Position numbers and translations under genes: made by a program
NCBI RefSeq assembly: GCF_000622145.1
Contig: NZ_JHWH01000002.1
Location: 186,256-250,255 of the forward strand
Direction: 5' to 3'
From: Paracoccus yeei ATCC BAA-599
GTDB lineage: Bacteria; Pseudomonadota; Alphaproteobacteria; Rhodobacterales; Rhodobacteraceae
DNA: 64,000 nt
Notes under the pieces: model-generated
Databases searched by the model: none
What the model was told of the DNA's origin: nothing
What the model saw: only the letters and a program-made list of their open reading frames with translations
Part shown: positions 7,154-14,933 of the stretch, piece after piece
Position numbering within the stretch: position 1 is the stretch's first letter
How the letters are laid out: every line of letters starts with the position of its first letter

Positions 7154-9010
7154 ATGCGATTCTTCAAAATTATTAACGATTCCGCGATCTGGCGGGGAAT
7201 TCTGCTCGCCGGGGGTGTGGCATCTCTGCCTCTAGCAAGTCTTGCTGAACCAACCCATGCCCTTGCAATGTATGGAGAACCTGCCCTTGCCGCAGATTTT
7301 TCCCACTTGCCCTATGTTAACCCGGAGGCCCCCAAGGGAGGGGTGATTCGGCTGTCCGAGTCGGGGGGATTCGACTCGCTCAACCCCTGGATCCTGATGG
7401 GGAACCCGGTCTGGCCCCTGTTCACCCAGCCCGGCCTGGTGGCCGAACCGCTGATGATGCGTTCGTTGGACGAACCCTTCACCCTGTACGGACTTCTCGC
7501 GGAACGTGTGGAAACCGACGCGGAGCGCAGCTGGGTCGAATTCACCCTGCGCCCCGAGGCACGCTTTTCCGACGGCACCCCCGTCACCGTCGAGGACGTG
7601 ATGTGGTCCTATGAGACGCTGGGGACCAAGGGCCACCCCCGCTATACCGCCGTCTGGGCCAAGGTCGAGCGGATGGAGCAGACCGGCCCGCGGTCGGTGC
7701 GCTTCACCTTCAACACGCCCGACCGCGAACTGGCCATGCTGATGGGGATGCGCCCGATCCTGAAGAAGGCGCAGTGGCAGGGCCGCGATTTCGCGCAGTC
7801 GGGGTTGATGGCGCCCATCGGATCAGGCCCCTATGTCATCGACAAGGTGGACCCCGGCCGTTCGATCAGCTTCCGCCGCAACCCGGACTATTGGGGCCGT
7901 GACCTGCCGGTGAACCGCGGGCTGAACAATCTGGACGTCATCCGCTACGACTACTTCGGCGACGCCTCTGCCATGTTCGAGGCGTTCAAGGCCGGCGAGA
8001 CCGATGTCTGGCGCGAACTGGTCGCCGCGCGCTGGAACCGCGACTTCACCTTTCCTGCCGTCCGCGAAGGCAAGGTCGTCAAGTCCGAGATCCCCAACCA
8101 GCGGCCGTCGGGAATCATGGGGCTGGTGATGAACACGCGCAATCCGATCTTTGCCGACTGGCGGGTGCGGCAGGCGCTGATCGAGGCCTTCAACTTCCGC
8201 TTCGTCAACATGACCCTGTCCGACGGCACCGACCCGCGCATCACCAGCTATTTCTCGAACTCGGACCTGGCGATGCGTCCCGGCCCCGCCACCGGCCGCG
8301 AGGCCGCGCTGCTGGCCCCGTTCGCCGCCGACCTGCCCCCCGGCACGATCGAGGGCTATGCCCTGCCCCCGGGCGGCCCCCGCGCCATCGACCGCGAGGG
8401 CATCCGCGCCGCGCTGGAGCTGCTGGCCCAAGCCGGCTGGACCGTGCAGGACGGCGTGCTGAAGAACGCCCAAGGCCAGCCCTTCCGCTTCGAGATCCTG
8501 CTGAACCAGTCCGGCAGCGCCATGCGCTCGAACGCCGAGATGCGCCAGATCGTGGACATCTTCGTCCAGTCGCTGCGCAACCTGGGGATCACGCCGACCG
8601 TGACGCTGCTTGATGCCGCGCAATATGTCGAGCGGACGAACAACTACCAGTTCGACATGACCTGGTACGAACGCGGGCTGTCGCTGTCGCCCGGCAACGA
8701 ACAGATGCTGTACTGGGGCCGCGACGGGGTGACGAAGCCCGGAACGCGCAACTGGATGGGCATGGATTCCCCCGCCGCCGAGGCGATGATCGCCGAAATG
8801 GGACGGGCGGCCACGGCAGAGGACTATGAGGCCGCCGTGCGCGCGCTGGACCGCATCCTGACCGCCGGACGCTATGTCATCCCGGTCAGCTTTTCGCGCG
8901 TTTCGCGCTTGGCCCACAACTCTGACCTGCATTACCCTGAGAAGACGCCGCTATATGGGGACTGGCCGGGCTTCATGCCGGAAACCTGGTGGTACGAGGA
9001 AAGGAAGTGA
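7154..9010 (+). CDS. Extracellular solute-binding protein, YejA-like (peptide/microcin C type)
   Basis: A 618-residue periplasmic binding protein of family 5 (DppA/OppA fold) that captures peptides or related compounds for an ABC importer. A signal peptide of about 31 residues ends at SLAEP. HALAMYGEP followed by YVNPEAPKGG near residue 55 is the hallmark opening of YejA-type proteins. RPEARFSDGTPVTVEDV near 130 and GSGPYVIDKV near 223 are family 5 motifs. The normal partners YejB, YejE and YejF are absent on both sides, so the permease must be elsewhere or the protein has another role. The first 60 bases are AT-richer than the rest, continuing the unusual stretch upstream. A small lipoprotein gene overlaps its end. 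Confidence 0.88.
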   Translation: MRFFKIINDSAIWRGILLAGGVASLPLASLAEPTHALAMYGEPALAADFSHLPYVNPEAPKGGVIRLSESGGFDSLNPWILMGNPVWPLFTQPGLVAEPLMMRSLDEPFTLYGLLAERVETDAERSWVEFTLRPEARFSDGTPVTVEDVMWSYETLGTKGHPRYTAVWAKVERMEQTGPRSVRFTFNTPDRELAMLMGMRPILKKAQWQGRDFAQSGLMAPIGSGPYVIDKVDPGRSISFRRNPDYWGRDLPVNRGLNNLDVIRYDYFGDASAMFEAFKAGETDVWRELVAARWNRDFTFPAVREGKVVKSEIPNQRPSGIMGLVMNTRNPIFADWRVRQALIEAFNFRFVNMTLSDGTDPRITSYFSNSDLAMRPGPATGREAALLAPFAADLPPGTIEGYALPPGGPRAIDREGIRAALELLAQAGWTVQDGVLKNAQGQPFRFEILLNQSGSAMRSNAEMRQIVDIFVQSLRNLGITPTVTLLDAAQYVERTNNYQFDMTWYERGLSLSPGNEQMLYWGRDGVTKPGTRNWMGMDSPAAEAMIAEMGRAATAEDYEAAVRALDRILTAGRYVIPVSFSRVSRLAHNSDLHYPEKTPLYGDWPGFMPETWWYEERK

Positions 9011-9141
9011 ACGTGATCAGACTCGCAACCCTTGCGGCCCTTCTGGCGTTGGCCGGATGCAACACCGTCGCCGGCGTCGGCGAAGACATCACCGGGGCCT
9101 CTCGCATGGTGCAGGGCGGCCTTGGCGGAGGGGGCTACTGA
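9007..9141 (+). CDS. Entericidin-like small lipoprotein
   Basis: A 44-residue lipoprotein starting with GTG at 9007 (a second GTG at 9013 would remove two residues). A hydrophobic signal ends in a lipobox LALAGC, and the mature part reads NTVAGVGEDITGASRMVQGG, the T-V-x-G-x-G-x-D pattern of the entericidin EcnA/EcnB family. These small outer-envelope lipoproteins were described as a stress-linked antidote/toxin pair in Escherichia coli; their role in alphaproteobacteria is unclear. The gene overlaps the end of the binding-protein gene by 4 nt and its stop overlaps the next start (TGATG). Confidence 0.8.
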   Translation: MNVIRLATLAALLALAGCNTVAGVGEDITGASRMVQGGLGGGGY

Positions 9142-9494
9142 TGAGATGGAGCAACGTTCAGTCCAACTGGTCCGCCTTCTATGAGGCGATTGCCGAGAAG
9201 TGGCCCGAGGTCGACGAAGAGGATCTGGACGAGATCGACGGCAACCAGCGCGCCTTCATCAAGTACCTGGCCGAAGTGACCGGCCAGGAGATCCCCGAGA
9301 TCAAGGACGAGATCCGCGAATGGCTGGCGGGCGAAATTCCCTCGGACGTGGTGATGGACCCGATCCATGACGGCCATTCCATCGCGCTTTCCGCGAAATA
9401 CGTGGGAGAGGGCGAAGACGAGTTCGCCGACGACGCCCGCTTTGGCGACGACGACGAGGTTCCAGGCGACGGCGACCTGAACGACCCCCGCTAG
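9141..9494 (+). CDS. CsbD/YjbJ-like acidic protein
   Basis: A 117-residue, very acidic soluble protein. The first 70 residues show the repeated pattern W-x2-V-x2-N-W and EKWPEVDEEDLDEIDGNQ, then a second helix pair ending IREWLAGEIP. This is like CsbD/YjbJ stress proteins, which read as W-x2-v-x-g-n-W ... W-g-x-L-t-d-d-D-l-d. The C-terminal 45 residues are mostly Asp, Glu and Gly and probably disordered. The gene is translationally coupled to the entericidin-like gene, which suggests a shared stress-related function. The family call is by pattern, not alignment. Confidence 0.6.
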   Translation: MRWSNVQSNWSAFYEAIAEKWPEVDEEDLDEIDGNQRAFIKYLAEVTGQEIPEIKDEIREWLAGEIPSDVVMDPIHDGHSIALSAKYVGEGEDEFADDARFGDDDEVPGDGDLNDPR

Positions 9495-9510
9495 GGTGGA
9501 GGTCTTGGCC

Positions 9511-9564
9511 GGGGGGCGCTGCCCCCCACGCCTTCGCGCCCCCTCGATGGGGGCACGAAGGCGT
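9511..9564. repeat. Double hairpin in the intergenic region after the CsbD-like gene
   Basis: Two adjoining inverted repeats: GGGGGGC GCT GCCCCCC (9511-9527), and a larger one with arms ACGCCTTCG and CGAAGGCGT around CCCCC/GGGGG (9528-9564). A CCCCCCGGGATATTTT tail follows. Similar structures recur between genes in Rhodobacteraceae genomes. Both flanking genes end here (convergent with xth), so it may act as a terminator or 3' stabiliser. Confidence 0.6.
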
Positions 9565-9596
9565 CCCCCCGGGATATTTTCACAAGAAAGAAGCCC

Positions 9597-10382
9597 TCAG
9601 ACGTCCAGCACCGCCCAGACCGGGACATGGTCGCTGGGCTTGTCCTTGGCGCGCTCATCCCGGTCGATGCCGATATCGACCAGCAGATCGGCCGCCTGGG
9701 GCGACAGCAGGATGTGGTCGATGCGGATGCCGTTGTCGCGCTGCCAGGCCCCGGCCTGGTAATCCCAGAAGGTGAAGGGGCCGCGCGGGTTGTCGGGATC
9801 GCGCAACCGGATGCCGTCGGCCCAGCCGTCGTTCAGGATGCGGCGCAGGGCGGCGCGGCTTTCGGGCTGGAACAGCGCATCGTCCGTCCAGCGCTCGGGA
9901 TGGGCGGCGTCGCGGGGCTCCGGGATGACATTGAAATCGCCCAAGAGGACGCTGGGCAGTTCGCTGTCCCGAAGCGCCTTGGCGCGGGCGCGCAGACGCT
10001 TCATCCAGGCCAGCTTGTAGTCGAACTTGGGGCCGGGAAACGGATTGCCGTTGGGCAGGTAGAGCCCGGCCACGCGCAAGGCGCGGGTGCCGATCACCGT
10101 CGCCTCGATATAGCGGGCCTGTTCGTCGGCCTCGTCGCCCGGCAGGCCGCGGGTCACGTCCTCGAGCGGATATTTCGACAGGATCGCGACGCCGTTGAAG
10201 CCCTTTTGCCCGTGGGTCTCGACGGTGTAGCCAAGATCCGTGATGGGCTCGGCCGGAAACGCCTCGTCCTGCGTCTTGATTTCCTGCAACACCACGACGT
10301 CAGGCTGCGCCTCGGCCAGCCAGTCCAGCAGGGTTGCGATGCGGGCGCGGACGCCGTTGATGTTGAATGTCGCGATCTTCAT
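9597..10382 (-). CDS. xth: Exodeoxyribonuclease III
   Basis: A 261-residue AP endonuclease/3'-5' exonuclease of the ExoIII family in base-excision repair. It starts MKIATFNINGVRAR, the family opening with the metal-binding Asn. LQEIKTQDEAFP holds the catalytic Glu near residue 34, LGDFNVIP near 148 holds the Asp and Asn, and SDHVPV near the end holds the catalytic His. Length is as expected (about 268 in E. coli). It lies 37 bp downstream of erpA on the same strand and is convergent with the gene at 9141. Confidence 0.95.
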   Translation of the reverse strand: MKIATFNINGVRARIATLLDWLAEAQPDVVVLQEIKTQDEAFPAEPITDLGYTVETHGQKGFNGVAILSKYPLEDVTRGLPGDEADEQARYIEATVIGTRALRVAGLYLPNGNPFPGPKFDYKLAWMKRLRARAKALRDSELPSVLLGDFNVIPEPRDAAHPERWTDDALFQPESRAALRRILNDGWADGIRLRDPDNPRGPFTFWDYQAGAWQRDNGIRIDHILLSPQAADLLVDIGIDRDERAKDKPSDHVPVWAVLDV

Positions 10383-10419
10383 GCCCGCAGCCTAGCGGGG
10401 GCGCCGGGAAAGGGCCAGA

Positions 10420-10755
10420 TCAGATCGAGAAGCTGGTCCCGCAGCCGCAAGAGGCGGTGGCATTCGGGTTGTCGATGGTGAAGCGCGCGCCGATCAGCTC
10501 GTCGGCAAAGTCGATCACGGCTCCCGCCAGGAACGGCAGCGAGACCGGATCGACCACCACCGCCTGGCCCGCGCCGCGCAGCACCAAGTCGTCCTCGGCC
10601 GGGTCGTCCAGCCGGATGTCGTATTGAAACCCCGAACAGCCGCCGCCCGCCACCGCGACCCGCAAGGGCCGCGCGGGGCCTTGGCCGTTGATTTCCGCCA
10701 GCCGCGCAAAGGCGCGGTCTGTCACCTTGGGGGGCAGGTTCAGGGCGTTGTTCAT
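10420..10755 (-). CDS. erpA: Iron-sulfur cluster insertion protein ErpA/IscA family
   Basis: A 111-residue A-type carrier that delivers Fe-S clusters to apo-proteins. The three ligand cysteines are visible: Cys40 in GGGCSGFQY, and Cys103 and Cys105 in ASCGCGTSF at the C-terminus. I placed the start at 10755 (MNNALNLPPKVTDRA) because the longer frame to 10998 overlaps the divergent dgt gene and has no family similarity. dgt diverges 73 bp away. Complex I in this same window is a major consumer of Fe-S clusters, though the link is only functional. Confidence 0.92.
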   Translation of the reverse strand: MNNALNLPPKVTDRAFARLAEINGQGPARPLRVAVAGGGCSGFQYDIRLDDPAEDDLVLRGAGQAVVVDPVSLPFLAGAVIDFADELIGARFTIDNPNATASCGCGTSFSI

Positions 10756-10828
10756 GGGGCGTTCCCGTTTCCGTCGTGTGATGGGGAATATAGGGTCCGG
10801 GGGGAAATCTCGCAAGGAACGGACCCTG

Positions 10829-11980
10829 ATGACGGCACCCTTCGCCTGCCAGCCCGAAGCCAGCCGCGGCCGCCGCTGGCCGGAACGGATGTCGACATTC
10901 CGCAGCCCCTGGCAGCGCGACCGCGACCGGATCATCCACTCCAGCGCCTTTCGCCGGCTCAAGCACAAGACCCAGGTGTTCGTCGAACATGATGGCAAGG
11001 ACTATCGCGGCGACTATTTCCGCACCCGCCTGACCCACACGATCGAGGTGGCCCAGGTCGCCCGCACCATCGCGGGCGCGCTGGGACTGAACCCCGACCT
11101 GGCCGAGACGGTGGCCCTGGCCCACGACCTGGGCCACCCGCCCTTTGGCCATACCGGAGAGGACGCGCTGGCCGCCCTGATGGCGCCCTATGGCGGTTTC
11201 GACCACAACGCCCAGGCCCTGCGCATCGTGACCAGGCTGGAACGGCACTATGCCGATTTCGACGGGCTGAACCTGACCTGGGAAAGCCTGGAAGGCATCG
11301 CCAAGCACAATGGTCCGGTGACGGGCCCGCTGCCCTATGCCTTGGCCGAGGTGAATGCCGAATGGGACCTGGAGCTGCACACCAACGCCAGCGCCGAGGC
11401 GCAGGTGGCCGCGGTCGCCGACGACGTGGCCTATAACCACCACGACCTGCACGACGGGTTGCGCGCCGGGCTTTTCACCGAGGACGACCTGGCCGCCCTG
11501 CCCGTCATCGGCGAGGCCTTTGCCGAGGTCGATCGCCTGCACCCCGGCCTCGACCCCATGCGCCGCCGGCACGAGGCGCTGCGCCGCGTCTTCGGCGTCA
11601 TGGTCGAGGACGTGATCGCCGTCGCCCAGAACCGCCTGGCCAGCCTGCGCCCGACCAGCGCGCAGGACATCCGCGACATGGACGGGCCGATCATCCGCTT
11701 TTCCAAGCCGCTCTATCAGAACCTCAAGGCGATCAAGCTGTTCCTGTTCCAGCGCATGTACCGCGCGCCCTCGGTCGTGGTCGAACGCAGCCGGGTGACG
11801 GCGCTGCTGAACGGGCTGTTCCCGCTGTTCCTGCACGACCCCGCCAAGATGCCCGACCACTGGCGCGCCGCGGCCGAGGCGGCGGGCGACGAGACCGGCT
11901 GTGCCCGCGTCGTGCTGGACTACGTCGCCGGCATGACCGACCGCTATGCCATCGCCGAGGCCGAGCGCCTGCTGGGCTGA
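10829..11980 (+). CDS. dgt: Deoxyguanosinetriphosphate triphosphohydrolase-like protein
   Basis: A 383-residue HD-domain phosphohydrolase that splits dNTPs into the nucleoside and triphosphate. The opening RSPWQRDRDRIIHSSAFRRL and KTQVF are characteristic of Dgt-like proteins. The HD residues lie in TRLTHTIEVAQ and LAHDLGHPPFGHTGE. The ATG at 10829 is preceded by AAGGAAC; the longer frame upstream (10688) overlaps erpA. This belongs to the shorter, bacterial Dgt-like type rather than the 505-residue E. coli enzyme, so the preferred dNTP is uncertain. Confidence 0.93.
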   Translation: MTAPFACQPEASRGRRWPERMSTFRSPWQRDRDRIIHSSAFRRLKHKTQVFVEHDGKDYRGDYFRTRLTHTIEVAQVARTIAGALGLNPDLAETVALAHDLGHPPFGHTGEDALAALMAPYGGFDHNAQALRIVTRLERHYADFDGLNLTWESLEGIAKHNGPVTGPLPYALAEVNAEWDLELHTNASAEAQVAAVADDVAYNHHDLHDGLRAGLFTEDDLAALPVIGEAFAEVDRLHPGLDPMRRRHEALRRVFGVMVEDVIAVAQNRLASLRPTSAQDIRDMDGPIIRFSKPLYQNLKAIKLFLFQRMYRAPSVVVERSRVTALLNGLFPLFLHDPAKMPDHWRAAAEAAGDETGCARVVLDYVAGMTDRYAIAEAERLLG

Positions 11981-12050
11981 CGCCGGCGAATTGAACCGGG
12001 TCGCCGGATGCCGCGTTGTCTGGGGCAATGCATGCATCAAGGAGCTTCCC

Positions 12051-12473
12051 ATGATCACCAACTTTGGCTCGGCGAAATGGCAGGGCGGTCTCAAGGACGG
12101 CCAGGGCCAGGTCTCGACCAAGTCGGGCGCGCTCAAGGACCAGCCCTACGGCTTCAAGACCCGGTTCGAGGACGCCCCCGGCACCAATCCCGAGGAACTG
12201 ATCGGCGCGGCGCATGCCGCCTGCTTCAGCATGGCGCTGTCCATGATCCTTGCTGGCGAGGGCGTGACCGATGTGACCATCGAGACGAAATCGACCATCG
12301 GGCTGGACAAGGAAGGCGACGGCTTCGCCATCAAGACCGCCCATCTGGAAACCCGCGTCTCGGGCAACGGCGACCGCAGCGTGATCGAGGAAGCCGCCCG
12401 CAAGGCCGAAAAGAACTGCCCCGTCAGCAAGGTGCTGAACGCCGACATTTCGCTGGATGTGACTGTGGCCTGA
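12051..12473 (+). CDS. OsmC family peroxiredoxin
   Basis: A 140-residue OsmC/Ohr fold protein that reduces organic hydroperoxides with thiols. The two redox cysteines are Cys58 in AAHAACFSMALS and Cys123 in KNCPVSKVL, spaced as in OsmC. The AAGGAG site at 12039-12044 fixes ATG 12051. The stop overlaps the start of the transglutaminase-like gene by 1 nt (TGATG), so the two are co-translated. OsmC proper is more likely than Ohr because of the opening GSAKWQGG and the GTNPEEL motif. Confidence 0.92.
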   Translation: MITNFGSAKWQGGLKDGQGQVSTKSGALKDQPYGFKTRFEDAPGTNPEELIGAAHAACFSMALSMILAGEGVTDVTIETKSTIGLDKEGDGFAIKTAHLETRVSGNGDRSVIEEAARKAEKNCPVSKVLNADISLDVTVA

Positions 12474-13309
12474 TGCTGATCCGCTATGGCTATCGCATCA
12501 CCATAGGCTCGGATCAGCCGCTGCCGCTGGTCACGCTGATGACCGCGCGGCCCGAGCGGCGCCTGGACCTGCGCGCGCCCGAGGTGTTCCGCACCGATCC
12601 GGGCGTGCCCTTTTCGGTTCACACCGACATCTACGGCAACCTGCGGATGCGGATGACCGCGCCCGCGGGGGACTTCACCCTGGAAAGCGACGCGACCATC
12701 GCCGATCATGGGCTTTTCGACCCGGTCTGCCCGGACGCCCAGGAAATGCCCGTCCCTTCGCTGCCGGACGAGGCACTGCACTATCTGACCCCCTCCCGCT
12801 ATTGCGAGACGGACCTGCTTTACGATGCGGCCTGGCATCATTTTGGCCAGGTGCCGGCGGGCTGGGCCCGGGTCCAGGCGGTCAACGATTTCGTCCATGG
12901 GCACCTGCGCTTCAGCTATCCCCAGGCCGACACCTTCCGCACGGCCAAGGGCGCCTATGACAGCGGGCTGGGGGTGTGCCGCGACTATGCCCACCTAGCC
13001 ATCGCCTTCTGCCGGTGCCTGAACATTCCGGCGCGCTATGTCTTTGGACACCTGGGCGACATCGGCATTCCGGCGCCGCCCGACCCGATGGACTTCTGCG
13101 CCTGGATGGAGGTCTGGCTCTCGGGCCGCTGGTGGACCTTCGATCCCCGCAACAACCGCCCGCGCATCGGCCGCATCAAGATCGGCCACGGGCGCGACGC
13201 GGCCGACACGCCCATGCTGACCACCTTCGGCGGCCATGTGCTGAAGCATTTCGAGGTCTGGACCGACGAGGTGGACCAGGACGGCAATCTCGTGCCGAAC
13301 TGGTACTAG
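12473..13309 (+). CDS. Transglutaminase-like superfamily protein
   Basis: A 278-residue cysteine-protease-like protein of the bacterial transglutaminase group (COG1305), whose members are often peptidases or amidases of unknown target. The N-terminal half is a beta-rich domain with LYGNLRMR-like strands. The catalytic domain has the nucleophile Cys169 in GVCRDYAHLAIAF and the Asp at 224 in RWWTFDPRNN. The position normally holding the catalytic His (D-F-H-A-W) is Cys209 here (DFCAWMEVW). No signal peptide is present. It is coupled to osmC, and its stop overlaps the convergent prfC stop (CTAG). Confidence 0.8.
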   Translation: MLIRYGYRITIGSDQPLPLVTLMTARPERRLDLRAPEVFRTDPGVPFSVHTDIYGNLRMRMTAPAGDFTLESDATIADHGLFDPVCPDAQEMPVPSLPDEALHYLTPSRYCETDLLYDAAWHHFGQVPAGWARVQAVNDFVHGHLRFSYPQADTFRTAKGAYDSGLGVCRDYAHLAIAFCRCLNIPARYVFGHLGDIGIPAPPDPMDFCAWMEVWLSGRWWTFDPRNNRPRIGRIKIGHGRDAADTPMLTTFGGHVLKHFEVWTDEVDQDGNLVPNWY

Positions 13310-14901
13310 ACCATCATTTCCTTGGTGGCGGTCAGCCGCAGCTCGGGGTGGTCGCGGCCGACGCGGTCGATGTCCCATTGCAGCCGGGTCAGATAGACCA
13401 GGTCGCCGTCATGGTCCTGCGCCATGTGGCCCTTGTTCGCCTGGGCGAAGGCCTCGACCTTGTCCTTGGGCCCCGCCACCCAGCGCGCGCTGGTGAACTG
13501 GCTGCTTTCGAACCGCACGGGCAGGCCGTATTCGATCTCGATCCGGCTCGCCAGCACCTCGAACTGCAAGGCGCCCACCACGCCGACGATGAAGCCCGAA
13601 CCGATCATCGGCTTGAAGACCTTGGCCGCGCCTTCCTCGGCGAATTGCATCAGCGCCTTTTCCAGATGCTTGGCCTTCATCGGATCGCCTGCGCGCACGG
13701 TCTGCAGCAGTTCGGGCGCGAAACTGGGGATACCGGTAAAGCGCAGCGCCTCGCCCTCGGTCAGCGCGTCGCCGATGCGCAGTTGGCCGTGGTTCGGGAT
13801 GCCGATGATGTCGCCAGCCCAGGCCTCCTCGGCCAGCTCGCGGTCGGCGGCCAGGAACAGCACCGGGTTCGACACCGCCATCGGCTTTTTCGACCGGACG
13901 TGCAGCAGCTTCATCCCCCGCTCGAAATGCCCCGAGGCGAGGCGCACGAAGGCCACCCGGTCGCGGTGCTTGGGGTCCATGTTCGCCTGCACCTTGAAGA
14001 CAAAGCCGGTCACGGGTTTCTCGTCGGGGCTGATCTGGCGCTCGGCGGCGTTCTGCGGCTGCGGCTCGGGACCGAACTCGCCGATGCCCTGCATCAATTC
14101 CTTGACGCCGAAGCTGTTGATGGCCGAGCCGAACCAGATCGGCGTCATGTGCCCTTCCAGGAAGGACTTGCGGTCGAAGGCCGGCAGCAGCTCGCGCGCC
14201 ATCTCAAGCTCGTCGCGCAGCTTCTCCAGCAGGTCGGCGGGGACATGCTCGGCCAGCTTCGGGTCGTCCAGGCCCGAAATCTGCACCGTCTCCGCGACCT
14301 TGTTGCGGTCCGCGCGGTCCATGATCTCCAGCCGGTCGTTAAGCAGGTCATAGGCACCGATGAAGTCGCGCCCCATGCCGATCGGCCAGCTCACGGGGGC
14401 CACGTCGATGGCCAGGTTCTCCTGGATCTCGTCGATGATCTCGAAAGTGTCGCGGCTTTCGCGGTCCATCTTGTTGCAGAAGGTCAGGATCGGCAGGTCG
14501 CGCAGCCGGCAGACCTCGAACAGCTTGCGGGTCTGGCTTTCGACGCCCTTGGCCCCGTCGATGACCATGATCGCAGCGTCCACGGCGGTCAGGGTGCGAT
14601 AGGTGTCCTCGGAAAAATCGCTGTGGCCGGGGGTATCGACCAGGTTGAAGCGATAGGGCCCGAACTCGAACGACATCGCCGAGGCCGAGACCGAGATGCC
14701 GCGGTCCTGCTCCATCTTCATGAAGTCCGACCGCGTGCGCCGCGCCTCGCCCTTGGCGCGGACCTGGCCGGCCATCTGGATCGCGCCGCCGAACAGCAGG
14801 AACTTCTCGGTCAGCGTCGTCTTGCCGGCGTCCGGGTGCGAGATGATCGCGAAGGTCCGGCGGCGGGCGATTTCGGGGGGCAGGACGGGTTGGTTGCTCA
14901 T
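13306..14901 (-). CDS. prfC: Peptide chain release factor 3
   Basis: A 531-residue translational GTPase that removes RF1/RF2 from the ribosome after termination. The G1 loop is SHPDAGKTTLTEK at residues 21-33, followed by DTPGHSDFSEDTYR (G3) and CNKMDR (G4). RDRGIS-like switch I appears as KMEQDRGISVSASAM. Length equals that of E. coli RF3 (529). I start at 14901 (MSNQPVLPPEIARRR); the longer frame upstream overlaps nadK. The 32-bp gap to nadK on the same strand suggests one transcript. Confidence 0.97.
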   Translation of the reverse strand: MSNQPVLPPEIARRRTFAIISHPDAGKTTLTEKFLLFGGAIQMAGQVRAKGEARRTRSDFMKMEQDRGISVSASAMSFEFGPYRFNLVDTPGHSDFSEDTYRTLTAVDAAIMVIDGAKGVESQTRKLFEVCRLRDLPILTFCNKMDRESRDTFEIIDEIQENLAIDVAPVSWPIGMGRDFIGAYDLLNDRLEIMDRADRNKVAETVQISGLDDPKLAEHVPADLLEKLRDELEMARELLPAFDRKSFLEGHMTPIWFGSAINSFGVKELMQGIGEFGPEPQPQNAAERQISPDEKPVTGFVFKVQANMDPKHRDRVAFVRLASGHFERGMKLLHVRSKKPMAVSNPVLFLAADRELAEEAWAGDIIGIPNHGQLRIGDALTEGEALRFTGIPSFAPELLQTVRAGDPMKAKHLEKALMQFAEEGAAKVFKPMIGSGFIVGVVGALQFEVLASRIEIEYGLPVRFESSQFTSARWVAGPKDKVEAFAQANKGHMAQDHDGDLVYLTRLQWDIDRVGRDHPELRLTATKEMMV

Positions 14902-14933
14902 GGCGGGGCGTTTACCCCGGCCCGGCGCCAGCC

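Noticed and set aside
10379..12136. Minus-strand frame of 585 codons opposite dgt
   Set aside because: It overlaps dgt, which has clear HD motifs, and its real coding part would be in another frame (erpA). No domain is visible.
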